In this document: positions 16,953 to 26,158 of the stretch, one piece after another
Layout of the letters: each line of letters opens with the position of its first letter
Position numbering within the stretch: the stretch's first letter is position 1
Assembly: GCA_021810805.1 (NCBI GenBank)
Contig: JAJZHW010000002.1
Span: 32,988 to 96,987, forward strand
Reading direction: 5' to 3'
Length of the DNA: 64,000 bases
DNA from: Nitrospirota bacterium
Lineage (GTDB): Bacteria; Nitrospirota; Leptospirillia; Leptospirillales; Leptospirillaceae
Notes under the pieces: generated by a model
Database searches by the model: none
Told to the model about the DNA's origin: nothing
Seen by the model: the letters and a program-made list of their open reading frames with translations, nothing else
Program-made: the position numbers and the translations under genes

Positions 16953-18731
16953 ATGATCGGCTCCGTCCACGGGGGGGGCTCCCGCCATAAAAGCTTTCTC
17001 GGGGGGATCGCCTTCGCCCTTCTTCTGGGGGAGCTCCTCCTCATGGGGACGGGATGTGCACGGAAGGACTCCGGCACCGTTTTTCGGGTCCTTCCCCGCC
17101 CCTCGCCCGAGGGGGGCCAGATGGTCCTCGATCTTCTCTCCGACCCCAAGACCTTCAACCCCGCCCTGGCCTCCGAAACGACCAGCACCCAAATTCTGGG
17201 ATACCTCTTCCGGGGGCTGACCCGAGTCTCGCCCTACGACGGAGGTGTCAAGCCGGACCTGGCCTCCCGCTGGACCGTCGACAAAACAGGACGAAAAATC
17301 GTCTTTACACTACGCCGCCATCTGCGCTGGTCGGACGGGGCCCCTCTGACCTCGGCGGACGTGGTCTTTACCTTCAACAGGATCTACTACAACCCGGCGG
17401 TGGCCTCTCCGGTACGAGATGTCCTCACCGTGGGAGGCAAGCCCTTTCGGGTGAGCGCCCCCGATCCCCGGACGGTGGTCTTCGAGACGGCCCGTCCCTT
17501 TGCCCCTCTTCTGGAAGAGCTCGGGGTCGAGATCCTTCCCGAACATCTCCTCTCTCCGGCGGTCTCGGCCGGTCGATTCAACACGACCTGGTCGGTGCGG
17601 ACCCCCCCGGATCAGATCGTGGGGGACGGGCCCTTTCTCCTCGCGCGCTATCGGCCCGGCCAGGAGGTTGTCCTCAAGAAAAATCCTCTCTACACCCCTC
17701 CCCGGGGGCTTTCCGGACCTTACCCCGGGCCGCTTCCCTATCTCGATCGCGTTCGGCTCCGGATCGTTCCCAACCAGAACAGCACCCTTCTCCGATTTTT
17801 GGGGGGGAGGTCCGATCTCGTGGGGGTGAGCCCGTCCCAGGTCTCTGTCCTGTCGCCCCAGACCCGGTCCAAGGCCTTTCGGCTCCTCGTGAGGGGGCCC
17901 TCCCAGGCCGAGACCTTTCTGACCTTCAACGAGAACGCGCGCGCTCCGATCCCGGCCTACAAGGTGGCGTGGTTCAGAAACCGGGCCTTCCGGCAGGCGG
18001 TGGCCTGGGCCCTCGACCGCAAGGCCATGGTCAACGTCGTTTACAACGGGCTGGGGGCGCCCATTCCCGGACCGGTCAGCCCGGCCAACAAGGCCTTCTT
18101 CGACCCTGGGGTCATCCGCTATCACCACGACCTCTCCCGCGCCCGGGCCCTTCTTCTCTCGGGAGGATTCCGTCTGGAAGGCTCGCGGCTCTTCGACAGC
18201 TCGGGACATCGGGTGGCGGTGGTGCTCATGACCAACACCGAAAGCCCCGAGCGCCTCTCTCTGGCCCAGATGGTCCGGGCCATGCTGGCGCCTCTGGGTA
18301 TCAGCGTCCGGGTGGTCCCCCTTCAGTTCAACATGCTGTCGACGTTGGTTCTCTCCTCTCACCAGTGGGAGATGCTTCTCTTCGGCCTGACCGGGACCCT
18401 CGATCCCCACGGCAACGCCACCGTCTGGAGATCGACGGGATTTCTCCACCTCTGGGATCCCGGGGAGAAGGTCCCGTCGACCCCCTGGCAGGCCGAGGTC
18501 GACGCCCTTTTCGATCAAGGGGAGACGGAGATGGATCCGGTTCGCCGGAAGGCGATCTATGATCGGTGGCAGGAGATTGCCACCCGGGAGGTTCCGATGG
18601 TGGACCTCGTCAGCCCCGATGCCATCACCGCCGTCAGGAGGACCCTTTCCGGGATCGCTCCCACTCCCCTGGGGGGGGTCGTTCCCCATGTCTCCCTGGT
18701 GGCCCAGACGGGGAGGCTCCTCCTGCCATGA
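16953..18731 (+). CDS. ABC transporter substrate-binding lipoprotein, family 5 (DppA/OppA type)
   Basis: The 592-residue protein has a signal peptide ending in LLMGTGC, a lipobox, so it is tethered outside the inner membrane. MVLDLLSDPKTFNPALASETTS opens the family 5 fold, and the signature region RHLRWSDGAPLTSADVVFTF is typical of peptide and nickel binding proteins. Family members deliver oligopeptides, dipeptides, nickel chelates or similar solutes to the DppBC-type permease. The substrate is not readable. Its stop overlaps the start of the first permease gene (ATGA at 18728). Confidence 0.87.
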   Translation: MIGSVHGGGSRHKSFLGGIAFALLLGELLLMGTGCARKDSGTVFRVLPRPSPEGGQMVLDLLSDPKTFNPALASETTSTQILGYLFRGLTRVSPYDGGVKPDLASRWTVDKTGRKIVFTLRRHLRWSDGAPLTSADVVFTFNRIYYNPAVASPVRDVLTVGGKPFRVSAPDPRTVVFETARPFAPLLEELGVEILPEHLLSPAVSAGRFNTTWSVRTPPDQIVGDGPFLLARYRPGQEVVLKKNPLYTPPRGLSGPYPGPLPYLDRVRLRIVPNQNSTLLRFLGGRSDLVGVSPSQVSVLSPQTRSKAFRLLVRGPSQAETFLTFNENARAPIPAYKVAWFRNRAFRQAVAWALDRKAMVNVVYNGLGAPIPGPVSPANKAFFDPGVIRYHHDLSRARALLLSGGFRLEGSRLFDSSGHRVAVVLMTNTESPERLSLAQMVRAMLAPLGISVRVVPLQFNMLSTLVLSSHQWEMLLFGLTGTLDPHGNATVWRSTGFLHLWDPGEKVPSTPWQAEVDALFDQGETEMDPVRRKAIYDRWQEIATREVPMVDLVSPDAITAVRRTLSGIAPTPLGGVVPHVSLVAQTGRLLLP

Positions 18732-19696
18732 CGCGGGCCCTTCTCCTTCGCCTCTCCCACATGGTCGTCGTTCTCTTCGGGATCGTCCTCCTCTCCTTTG
18801 TGATGATGGACTTCGCTCCGGGAGACTTTCTCACCCAGATGGCCCTCAATCCCCAGATCTCTCCCCAGACGATAGCGGCCCTGCGCCAGCAGTATGGGCT
18901 CGGACTTCCCTTTCCGGAGCAGTTCGGCCGATGGTTGTCCGCCCTTGTCCGGGGCCACCTGGGCTACTCCTTTTCCTACCATCTCCCCGTCGCTACCCTG
19001 ATCGCCCAGCGCATCCCCATGACACTTCTCCTGACTGGGACGGCGGTTCTGATTTCCTGGGGGGCGGCGCTCCCTTTGGCGGTCTACGGGGCCCGAAGGG
19101 CGGGGGGGGCTCTGGACCGTTCCCTTCTCTCCTTCTCCTATCTTTCCATCTCCTTCCCGTCCTTTTTCCTGGCGGTCCTTGGCCTTCTTCTGGCCGAAAA
19201 AACAGGGCTCTTTCCCATCGGGGGAGCCCGTTCGTCGCTCCCGGCCGGCTCCGGAGAGGGAGCGCGCCTGCTGGATCTCCTTCACCATCTGATCCTTCCC
19301 TCCCTGACGCTGGCTCTGGGAAGCTTTGGGGTCCTGTACCGCCTCATGCGCTCCTCCGTTCTCGAGGTTCTTTCCCAGCCCTACATGAATGCCGCCCGGA
19401 GCCGGGGACTGGCCGAGCGCATCCTTTTCTGGCGCTACCTCTTCAGAAACGCCATCAATCCGCTGGTGACGCTCTTCGGCATGGAGCTGGGAGGACTTCT
19501 TTCGGGGGCGGCCTTCACCGAGATGGTCTTCGGCTGGCCGGGGATGGGCCGTCTCATGCTCCACGCCGTCATGACCCGAGATCTCTATCTTGTGATGGGG
19601 GGTCTTCTCATGGGCGCGGTGCTCCTTCTCCTGGGGAATCTCTTGGCCGACGGTCTTCTCTATCTTCTCGATCCGCGAACCCGGGAGAGCGGATGA
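18728..19696 (+). CDS. Peptide/nickel-type ABC permease, DppB-like
   Basis: The 322-residue inner-membrane protein has about six helices. The MTRALLLRLSHMVVVLFGIV start, FAPGDFLTQ, LRQQYGLGLPFPEQFGRW and the EAA-like loop YMNAARSRGLAERILFWRYL followed by FRNA are all typical of DppB/OppB. GAAFTEMVFGWPGMGRLM is the conserved C-terminal block. It overlaps the binding-protein gene by 4 bases and the second permease gene by 4 bases, so the three are translated together. No ATPase gene lies nearby, so the ATPases must be encoded elsewhere. Confidence 0.9.
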   Translation: MTRALLLRLSHMVVVLFGIVLLSFVMMDFAPGDFLTQMALNPQISPQTIAALRQQYGLGLPFPEQFGRWLSALVRGHLGYSFSYHLPVATLIAQRIPMTLLLTGTAVLISWGAALPLAVYGARRAGGALDRSLLSFSYLSISFPSFFLAVLGLLLAEKTGLFPIGGARSSLPAGSGEGARLLDLLHHLILPSLTLALGSFGVLYRLMRSSVLEVLSQPYMNAARSRGLAERILFWRYLFRNAINPLVTLFGMELGGLLSGAAFTEMVFGWPGMGRLMLHAVMTRDLYLVMGGLLMGAVLLLLGNLLADGLLYLLDPRTRESG

Positions 19697-20727
19697 AAGG
19701 GGTCCGGGATCTTCTCCGGCGGGTGGGCTGGGCGGGCACCCTCCTGCTCCTTCTGGGCGTGGCCAGCCTCTTTGCCGAATTTCTTGCGCCCTACCGGTAC
19801 GATTCCGTCCGATTCGATCTTCCCTATGCGCCTGCGGTCTGGCCCCATCTCTCCCGTGGACGCCTTGTGGTCCCCGTTCTCCGGCTGGCCGATCCGGTGG
19901 CAAGACGCTACGAACCCACGGGAGAGGCGGTCCCCCTGAGATTTTTTTGCCGGGGGGAGAAGGTCCGGATGTGGGGGCTCTTCCCAACCTCTCGCCATCT
20001 CTTCTGCGCGGAGTCTCCCGGACGCATCCTCCTTCTGGGGGCCGATCTCTTTGGCCGGGATCTCTTCTCCCGACTCCTTTACGGAATGAGGATCTCCTTT
20101 CTCCTCTCCCTGCTCGGCGTCAGCCTCTCTTTTGGCATCGGGATCCTCGTGGGGCTGGTGGCCGGGTATGCGGGGGGATGGACCGACCGGATTCTCATGA
20201 GGACCTCGGAGATCGTCATGGCCGTTCCCTCCCTCTATCTCCTGATGGGGCTTCGTTCCATCGTTCCCTATGGGTTGTCGGGCCTGGCGGTGGCCTTTGT
20301 CATCACCGGCTCTCTGGCTCTGGTGGGCTGGGCCTCTCTGGCCCGGGTGGTGCGCGGCCTCGTCCGATCGCTGGTTTCCCGGGATTTTGTCCTTTCGGCC
20401 GTGGCCACCGGAGCCTCTCCCGCCCGGATCATCTTCCGCCACCTTCTGCCCAATATGCGCTACTACCTTCTGGTGGCGGTGACCCTCTCGATCCCGGCCT
20501 TCATCGTGGGAGAGGCGGGGCTCTCCTTCTTGGGGCTGGGCCTTTCCGAACCACGGCCAAGCCTTGGAAACATCCTGGCGGAGGGGCAATCCCTCGAGAC
20601 GATGGAGAGCGCTCCCTGGCTTCTGGCCGCCGGCGGTCTGATCGTCCTTTTGGTGGTGCTCTTCAACCGGCTTGGGGATGTCCTTCGTGAGGCCCAGGAA
20701 GAGGCGGGCTCCGGGAAGAGCTCCTGA
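19693..20727 (+). CDS. Peptide/nickel-type ABC permease, DppC-like
   Basis: This 344-residue partner of the DppB-like permease has an N-terminal helix and an unusually long hydrophilic insert (residues about 37-105). The DppC core follows: LGADLFGRDLFSRLLYGMRI, AVPSLYLLMGLRSI, the EAA loop REFVLSAVATGAS-type (here RDFVLSAVATGASPARIIFR) and GEAGLSFLGLGLSEPRPSLG. The insert contains DPVARRYEPTGEAVPLRFF and likely sits in the periplasm. Such inserts are seen in some ABC peptide permeases that act with specific binding proteins. Confidence 0.88.
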   Translation: MKGVRDLLRRVGWAGTLLLLLGVASLFAEFLAPYRYDSVRFDLPYAPAVWPHLSRGRLVVPVLRLADPVARRYEPTGEAVPLRFFCRGEKVRMWGLFPTSRHLFCAESPGRILLLGADLFGRDLFSRLLYGMRISFLLSLLGVSLSFGIGILVGLVAGYAGGWTDRILMRTSEIVMAVPSLYLLMGLRSIVPYGLSGLAVAFVITGSLALVGWASLARVVRGLVRSLVSRDFVLSAVATGASPARIIFRHLLPNMRYYLLVAVTLSIPAFIVGEAGLSFLGLGLSEPRPSLGNILAEGQSLETMESAPWLLAAGGLIVLLVVLFNRLGDVLREAQEEAGSGKSS

Positions 20728-20782
20728 GAGGAAAGGGGGGTGGGTCCTCCGATCCTCACAAGACAGCACAAGGGAGAGAAAG

Positions 20783-21436
20783 ATGGGAAAAATGAGAAAG
20801 GGAATCGAAGAGTTCGGCCTCATCCTCTGGGATCTCGACGGAACCCTGGTCGACTCCCGGACGGATCTGGTGGAGGCGACCAATGTGGCGATGCGGGCAC
20901 TGGGATATCCCACCGTCCCGTTCGACCGCTTCTCGCAGATGGTGGGGCAGGGGGTCCGCCACCTGGTGACCTCGGCCCTTCCTCCCGGCGCCGATCCGGA
21001 GACGGTGGAGGAGGCGATAGAGATCTTCCTTGTCTGGTATCGCCGGCACCTGGCCGACACCACCCGGTTCTATCCCGGACTTCGGGAGGGAATTGCCCGG
21101 TCGAAGGCCCTTCACGCGGTGGTTTCGAACAAGCGCGAGGATCTCTGCCGCTCTCTTCTCGCGCGGCTGGGGACGAGCGACCTCTTCGTCCGGATTGTGG
21201 GAGGGGATACCTGTCCCGAGAGAAAGCCTCACCCCGCGCCCCTTCTTGCCGCCATGGAAGGTCTTGGGATCGCGAGGGAAGGGGTTCTCATGGTGGGCGA
21301 CAGTGCCGTCGACATCGAGGCCGGGAAGCTGGCCGGGGTGACGACCTGGGGGGTTCTGTGGGGCTTCGGGGATCCGGCCTCTAGCCGGCCCGATGCTCTT
21401 CTGGCCGATCCGTCGGAGGTCTTTTCTCCGGGGTGA
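20783..21436 (+). CDS. HAD-family phosphatase, phosphoglycolate phosphatase-like
   Basis: The 217-residue hydrolase has HAD motif I WDLDGTLVDS (nucleophile Asp), motif II VVSNK, motif III Lys in PERKPHP and motif IV VGDSAVDIEAG, with a helical cap typical of Gph-type enzymes. It probably removes phosphate from 2-phosphoglycolate (useful where Rubisco or DNA repair makes it) or another small sugar phosphate. I chose ATG 20783 because AGGGAGAG precedes it; a longer reading from 20672 would overlap the permease gene. It converges with, and overlaps by 56 bases, the DUF4149 gene. Confidence 0.8.
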   Translation: MGKMRKGIEEFGLILWDLDGTLVDSRTDLVEATNVAMRALGYPTVPFDRFSQMVGQGVRHLVTSALPPGADPETVEEAIEIFLVWYRRHLADTTRFYPGLREGIARSKALHAVVSNKREDLCRSLLARLGTSDLFVRIVGGDTCPERKPHPAPLLAAMEGLGIAREGVLMVGDSAVDIEAGKLAGVTTWGVLWGFGDPASSRPDALLADPSEVFSPG

Positions 21437-21920
21437 GGGCGGGGGAAGGGGCCGGATACTCGACGGTGCGGGAAAGCAGCGAAAGAGTGGCCCCCAACAG
21501 ACCGATCAGGATCACGAGGTTCGCCATGAAGCTTTCCCGGTGGGCCGCAGCGAAGGCCGACATCAGGGCGGTATCGGCGGGGAGGGCATCGTGGAGGGCC
21601 TTGAGGCTGGAAGCCCGGGGGCCCAGGTAAAAGGCCAGAAGTCCCGAAAGCAAGAGCCCGATCGAGAAGGTGGCGAGGAGGGCCTTCGTGGGGCGCCGGG
21701 AGAGCTTCGAGAGAATCAGAAGAAGAAGAACCTCCACCAGAAGGCCGGTGAAGAGGAGGTGGAAGTAGCCGGGAAAGAGGGCTCCCACCGCCTCCCCGGC
21801 CTTGATGGTCCCCAGGTGGACGAAGAGGGCGGGAGCCACAAAGAGAGTCATGAGAATCGTTCCTCCCGTGAGGAAGACCAGAATATATCCATAGACGAGC
21901 CAGAGAATGCGGGGGATCAC
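21381..21920 (-). CDS. DUF4149-type (TMEM205-like) membrane protein
   Basis: The 179-residue protein has four hydrophobic helices: LVYGYILVFLTGGTILMTLF, YFHLLFTGLLVEVLLLLILS, LLATFSIGLLLSGLLAFYLG and LVILIGLLGATLSLL. ALPADTALMSAFAAAHRESF before the last helix resembles the conserved FxxxHxxS region of DUF4149 proteins. The function of the family is unknown. The last 18 codons overlap the end of the HAD phosphatase gene on the other strand. That C-terminal tail is charged and proline-rich, so the overlap is easy to accommodate. Confidence 0.68.
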   Translation of the reverse strand: MIPRILWLVYGYILVFLTGGTILMTLFVAPALFVHLGTIKAGEAVGALFPGYFHLLFTGLLVEVLLLLILSKLSRRPTKALLATFSIGLLLSGLLAFYLGPRASSLKALHDALPADTALMSAFAAAHRESFMANLVILIGLLGATLSLLSRTVEYPAPSPALTPEKRPPTDRPEEHRAG

Positions 21921-22094
21921 AGGGAGTCCTTTCGGTGTGGGGTCCCGTCCCGAAATGCTCCGGAACCAGGGAAGGCCGGAATCGGAACAAGTCGATGCGT
22001 TCGGTCAGAAAAACGACGCGCCGGGGAAGGTCTTCGGGGACGCTGAATCCGTGGGTTCCGACGGATACGAAGTGATTTTACTGCACACGGGCGT

Positions 22095-22126
22095 GAGGGG
22101 CAAGGAGTCGAACCTTCCAGCCCCTC
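22095..22126 (-). other. tRNA-like minihelix (acceptor stem plus T-arm)
   Basis: On the minus strand GAGGGGC, then TGG, then AAGG-TTCGACT-CCTT, then GCCCCTC: a 7-bp acceptor-like stem stacked on a 4-bp stem whose 7-base loop TTCGACT matches the T-loop consensus. It could be a decayed tRNA 3' half, or just the terminator-like stem of the chemoreceptor gene just upstream. There is no CCA and no T-run. Confidence 0.3.
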
Positions 22127-22172
22127 TTGGCGGGCAGAACAATCCCGTCGAATCGTGTGACCGGGGGGACGA

Positions 22173-23786
22173 CTAGGATCGCTTCTCGTCGATTTTGAAG
22201 GAGGAGGTGAGGGAGGAGAGCTTTTCCACGATTCCCCGGAGCCGCTCCACCGCCGGGATGGCGGATGCCACGTCCTGTCCGCGGCTCTCCATGATCTTCG
22301 ACAGGGAGATGACCGCGTCGAGAATCCGGTCGGAGCCTTGCTTCTGGACCTCGGTCTCCTCCACGATCTTCTCCACGTCGAGGCCGGTGGTCCGGACCAT
22401 TGTCGCCAGGGTATCGATGGCCTTTTCGGCGGCGCTCGCTTGCGATCCGCAGGCTGCGAGAGCCGCGGCTTCCTTGCGGATGTCGGTGACCGTTTCGGAG
22501 ATGGATTTCTGGATGGTGGAGATGGCGGTGCTGATTTCGTCGGTGGCCTGGGTGGTGGTCTGGGCGAGCTTGCGGACTTCGTCGGCCACGACGGCAAATC
22601 CTCGGCCCTGCTCTCCGGCCCGGGCCGCCTCGATGGCGGCGTTCAGGGCCAGCAGGTTGGTCTGGGAGGCGATGGCGGTAATGGATCCCGCGATGGTGCC
22701 GATCTTCTGGCTGGCCTCTTCGAGTCCGGCGATCCGGTTGGCCAGGCTCGTGATCTCGTCGGAGGAGGAGCGGACCGATTCGAGGACGCTCTGGACGGTC
22801 TGGGATCCGGCATTGGCCTCTTCGACGGCCTTTTTCGAGGCCTGTCCCATCTCGGAGGCCAGAGAGCTTTCCTGGCCCGCCTCCTCGGCGAGACCACGGG
22901 CTTTTTCCTGAACGGTATTGAGGGTCTCCACCGCCTCCACGAATCCCTTGGAAACCGCCTCGAGAACGGCGGAGAGGTGGTCGGTCTCGTGGGCGATGGA
23001 CTGGGCGTTGGAGTTGAGGTCGTGAGTCACCCCGGAGAGCTCGCCGATCATGCGGTCGATGCTCCGCCCCACTTCGCCGGCTTCGTCCTCCCCGTCGACG
23101 CCGGAGTATTGGGTCAGATCGCGTTTGGAGGCAAGCTTGACGGTGGCGGCGGCTTTCTCGAGACGGGTGGCCATGGCCGACAGCATCCGGAAGTCCCAGA
23201 AAAGGGCAATGGCCCAGGCGATGAGGGTCAGGATCTGCACCCAGGTCTGCATCGAGCGACGATGGGAGACGCTCGCGTTGAGCTTGTTGATCTGGCGGGA
23301 GATGTTGGCAAAGAGGATCCGCGTCTCCGCGACATAGTGGGAAAAGGCCGGGTGGGCGATCTGCGTCCAGAGCATGGGAGCCAGGGCTTCGTGGTGGTTC
23401 TTGACGATGTTCACGATCTGGAGGGAGGTGGAGTGGGCCTCGTTCCGGTCCCTGATCAGGTTCTTGAGGGGGTCAATGCTCCCCCAGGCCTTCACGGCAT
23501 CGATCCTGAGCCGGACCATCTGAACGTGGGAGAGGGCTTTCATCTGGAGGACCTGGGCCGAGGATTTCTGGAAATTCGTCTTCGGGTCTTCCCCGAGCTC
23601 GGTCATGGAGCGCTCCATCCGGCCTTCCGAGGCCATCATCAGGGCGAGGTCGACCGCGACGTGCTGGAGAGCCGCCTCTGACTCGAGGGATTCCGTGACC
23701 TGGTGCTGAAGCCAGAGGCCGATTCCGATGTTGAGGGAGAGCATCAGGGCGACAATGATGATGGTTTTCTTGATCAGCTTTCTCAT
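22173..23786 (-). CDS. Methyl-accepting chemotaxis protein
   Basis: The 537-residue receptor has TM1 at residues about 8-27 and a helical periplasmic sensor of about 150 residues with no recognised PAS or Cache motif. TM2 follows near residue 185 ([18 protein letters not shown]), then a HAMP-like linker and a long signalling coiled coil. The hairpin tip carries the conserved [19 protein letters not shown] followed by DEVRKLA that contacts CheA and CheW. No C-terminal CheR-tethering pentapeptide is seen. The sensed signal is unknown. The gene is alone; no che genes flank it. Confidence 0.9.
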   Translation of the reverse strand: MRKLIKKTIIIVALMLSLNIGIGLWLQHQVTESLESEAALQHVAVDLALMMASEGRMERSMTELGEDPKTNFQKSSAQVLQMKALSHVQMVRLRIDAVKAWGSIDPLKNLIRDRNEAHSTSLQIVNIVKNHHEALAPMLWTQIAHPAFSHYVAETRILFANISRQINKLNASVSHRRSMQTWVQILTLIAWAIALFWDFRMLSAMATRLEKAAATVKLASKRDLTQYSGVDGEDEAGEVGRSIDRMIGELSGVTHDLNSNAQSIAHETDHLSAVLEAVSKGFVEAVETLNTVQEKARGLAEEAGQESSLASEMGQASKKAVEEANAGSQTVQSVLESVRSSSDEITSLANRIAGLEEASQKIGTIAGSITAIASQTNLLALNAAIEAARAGEQGRGFAVVADEVRKLAQTTTQATDEISTAISTIQKSISETVTDIRKEAAALAACGSQASAAEKAIDTLATMVRTTGLDVEKIVEETEVQKQGSDRILDAVISLSKIMESRGQDVASAIPAVERLRGIVEKLSSLTSSFKIDEKRS

Positions 23787-24128
23787 GTGAAGACTCCTCC
23801 GAATCTTGATTTTCTAAAAGTTCCAAGAAAAATTCACCGAAAATTCCCACGGTGAAATATATGAAAATCACAGAGAATCGAAATCTTGGAGAAATGGCTG
23901 ATGTAGGGTTTTGACTGATGATAAATCAATATTTTTTGATTTTCCATTTTTTTTTTGATTTCAGGAGATTGCTCCTGAAACTTCTATCGGGGGTTTCAGG
24001 ATTTTTCTTGAGGGAAGGAGCAAGGTTGTTTGGAGGATGGGGTGAGAAAAAAATTTTGAATCCTGGGAAGAGCCAGGATCCGGGCAGGGAGTTCTTCGGA
24101 CCCCTGTCCAAAATTCTTCTGTCCAGCC
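23787..24128. other. AT-rich intergenic region with two perfect dyads, between the divergent chemoreceptor gene and atp operon
   Basis: No gene is seen. The region is much richer in A/T than its flanks. It contains TTTCAGGAG-ATTG-CTCCTGAAA (23959-23980, 9-bp perfect arms) and ATCCTGG-GAAGAG-CCAGGAT (24060-24079, 7-bp perfect arms). Neither has a T-run in a useful direction, so both look like operator or leader structures rather than terminators. Confidence 0.4.
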
Positions 24129-24157
24129 TTGAACAAAATCATAAAAAACGCTAAGAT
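24129..24157 (+). promoter_or_regulatory. Likely promoter of the ATP synthase operon
   Basis: -35 TTGAAC (24129-24134, 5 of 6), 17-bp A-rich spacer, -10 TAAGAT (24152-24157, 4 of 6). Predicted start near 24164, about 100 bases before the first gene. Confidence 0.58.
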
Positions 24158-24262
24158 TGAAAAGATATGCTTTTGGCGGCACGATCAAGTGATCTCAAGC
24201 CGGAGTTTCCTGCGTGCGGGGCTACGGGAATCACCAGCAGCACACCCTGAAGGCTCTCCCCC

Positions 24263-24490
24263 ATGGATCAGAAGAATAAAGGGGGCTGGTTCATCGCCCG
24301 GATCGGTTTCGAGCTTGTGGCCGTCACCTTCCTTTGTTCCGCAGGTGGCTATTTTCTTGATACCGTCCTTAAGATGAGATTCTTTCCGGCCTTGTCGCTT
24401 GCGGGTCTTGTCACCGGAGGAGCGGCTGGGTTCTGGCTCGTCTACCGGGAGATGAGCCGACTGATTGGCGGGGACTCCGGAGGCAAGTAG
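24263..24490 (+). CDS. ATP synthase accessory membrane protein, AtpI/AtpZ-like
   Basis: The 75-residue protein has two transmembrane helices (residues about 9-29 and 43-62) separated by a short loop, the shape of the AtpI/AtpZ (F0F1-ATPase gene 1) proteins that start many atp operons. They help c-ring assembly or magnesium/calcium handling. The size, topology and place just before atpB are the evidence; there is no strong motif, although GGYFLDTVLKMRFFPALSL resembles the family's G-x-x-LD loop. The ribosome site is weak. Confidence 0.72.
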   Translation: MDQKNKGGWFIARIGFELVAVTFLCSAGGYFLDTVLKMRFFPALSLAGLVTGGAAGFWLVYREMSRLIGGDSGGK

Positions 24491-24548
24491 GGCAGAATTT
24501 GGCCCCCGATCAATGTGAGCCAGACAATGCTGGCCCATACTGGAGGAA

Positions 24549-25286
24549 ATGTTGCAAGGCAATCCGCTTGAAGAGTTTTTTCTTCATCCCATTATCAGGC
24601 TGCACCTCCTGGGCCTTGACGTCACCGTCACCCAGGTGGTCGTTTCGATGTGGCTCTGTGTCGGCATTACCGCCGTCGTCTCCCTTTACTTTGCCCGGGG
24701 AGCCTCCCTCGTTCCGGGTCGACTTCAGTCGGGCGTGGAGATGCTGTTCGAGACGATGACGACAATCGTCGACGAGAATGTGGGCGAAGAGAATCGAAAG
24801 AAATTTCTCCTTCCGATTTTTACCCTCTTTCTTTTCGTCTTTCTCGGAAATTTTCTCGGGCTGATCCCGGGGGTTTACACCGTGACCTCCCAGATCATCC
24901 TGACCGGGGTGATGGCTGTGACGGTCTATCTCCTGAGCCTTCTCATCGGATTTGGCCGACATGGGATCAAGTTCCTCTCCATTCTCGTCCCCGAAGGGGT
25001 GCCTGGATGGATGATGCCGCTGGTCATTCCCATCGAGATCATCTCTCAGCTGGCCCGCCCGCTCTCCCTTGCCGTTCGTCTCTTTGCCAACATGACGGCC
25101 GGCCATACCATTCTCTTCGTGCTCTTCACCCTGACGACCTCCCTGGCGATCTACCTCAAGTGGTTGCCATTTTCCATCTCGGTCGTCCTGTATCTTTTGG
25201 AAGTCCTGGTGGCCTTTATCCAGGCTTATATCTTCGCCGTGCTTTCGGCCGTCTATCTGGGCCAGGCGATGAAGTTGAACCACTAA
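24549..25286 (+). CDS. atpB: ATP synthase Fo subunit a
   Basis: The 245-residue membrane protein makes the two half-channels through which protons reach the c ring. The essential arginine lies in ARPLSLAVRLFANMTAGH, and the C-terminal helix has QAYIFAVLSAVYLGQA, both family signatures. FLFVFLGNFLGLIPG is the conserved central helix. TGGAGGA precedes ATG 24549 by 5 bases. Confidence 0.96.
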   Translation: MLQGNPLEEFFLHPIIRLHLLGLDVTVTQVVVSMWLCVGITAVVSLYFARGASLVPGRLQSGVEMLFETMTTIVDENVGEENRKKFLLPIFTLFLFVFLGNFLGLIPGVYTVTSQIILTGVMAVTVYLLSLLIGFGRHGIKFLSILVPEGVPGWMMPLVIPIEIISQLARPLSLAVRLFANMTAGHTILFVLFTLTTSLAIYLKWLPFSISVVLYLLEVLVAFIQAYIFAVLSAVYLGQAMKLNH

Positions 25287-25310
25287 CGATCCTTCAGGAG
25301 GAAATTTTTC

Positions 25311-25541
25311 ATGGATGTGCATGCAGCAGCTTTGATCGGTATGGGTGCGGCCGCTATCGGCGTCGCCGGGTCGGGAGCCGGAATCGGCTACATCTTCGGC
25401 AAGATGATCGAGGCCGTGGCGAGACAGCCCGAGATCGAAGGCCGGGTATCGAAATACATGTGGCTCGGATTTGCCCTTTCCGAAGCCGTGGCTCTCTATG
25501 CTCTGGTGATTGCCTTCATCATCATGGGGCTCAGAAAGTAG
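25311..25541 (+). CDS. atpE: ATP synthase Fo subunit c
   Basis: The 76-residue hairpin has the glycine motif GSGAGIGYIFGKM in helix 1 and the ion-binding Glu58 in GFALSEAVALYAL in helix 2. The polar loop ARQPE contacts F1. The Gln and Glu-Ser/Thr signature of sodium-coupled c subunits is absent (Glu is followed by Ala), so proton coupling is expected. CAGGAGGA precedes the start. Confidence 0.97.
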   Translation: MDVHAAALIGMGAAAIGVAGSGAGIGYIFGKMIEAVARQPEIEGRVSKYMWLGFALSEAVALYALVIAFIIMGLRK

Positions 25542-25651
25542 CCAACTCCCGGGTCCGGTCAATCACCATAAACCGACTGGCACCATAAGCCGACAGGAGC
25601 TCAGGATGTCCGTCGGCTGGACCCCCATCGCGGAACATAAAGGAACGGGCC

Positions 25652-26158
25652 ATGCCTCAGTTTGATTCGCAGTTTTTTCCCTCGACCATCTTCTGGTCGC
25701 TGGTCTCTTTTGCGCTGATGCTTTTCATCGTGGGGAAATATCTTTATCCCTCGCTGATTCGGATCCTCGACGAACGCCGGACGAAGGTCTCTTCGGATAT
25801 GGAGGCCGCCCGGGTGAGCCGGGAAGAGGCTGAAAAGCTTCTGGCCCAGCAGCGCGAGCTTCTTGAAAAGGCCCGGGCCCAGGCAGAGAACATGATCCGG
25901 CAGGCGGAAGAGATGGCGCGAACTCTCCGCGAAGAGCGGGAGAAGGAGCTTGCCCAGTCGGTGAAGGCCGAGCTCGACAAGGCGACGGCCCAGATTGCGG
26001 CAGACCGGGAAAAGATGAAGACGGAGCTCCGGACGGAGACGGTCACCCTGGTGGTGAGAAGTCTTGAGACAATCCTCGAGGAAACGCTCTCCGACACCCA
26101 GAAAGTTGTCTATATCAACAAGGCCATGAAGGCGATCGACGAGCGAAAGGCCGGCTGA
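25652..26158 (+). CDS. atpF: ATP synthase Fo subunit b
   Basis: The 168-residue subunit has one N-terminal helix (residues about 8-28) followed by a long charged coiled coil (EAARVSREEAEKLLAQQREL and onward) that forms the peripheral stalk joining Fo to subunit delta. There is a single b gene, not a b/b' pair. The stop and the atpH start share one base (TGATG), which suggests translational coupling. Confidence 0.94.
   Translation: MPQFDSQFFPSTIFWSLVSFALMLFIVGKYLYPSLIRILDERRTKVSSDMEAARVSREEAEKLLAQQRELLEKARAQAENMIRQAEEMARTLREEREKELAQSVKAELDKATAQIAADREKMKTELRTETVTLVVRSLETILEETLSDTQKVVYINKAMKAIDERKAG

Noticed and set aside
18559..18727. N-terminal extensions of the permease readings (722- and 376-codon frames)
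   Set aside because: They overlap the binding-protein gene; the ATGA-coupled starts at 18728 and 19693 give normal permease N-termini.
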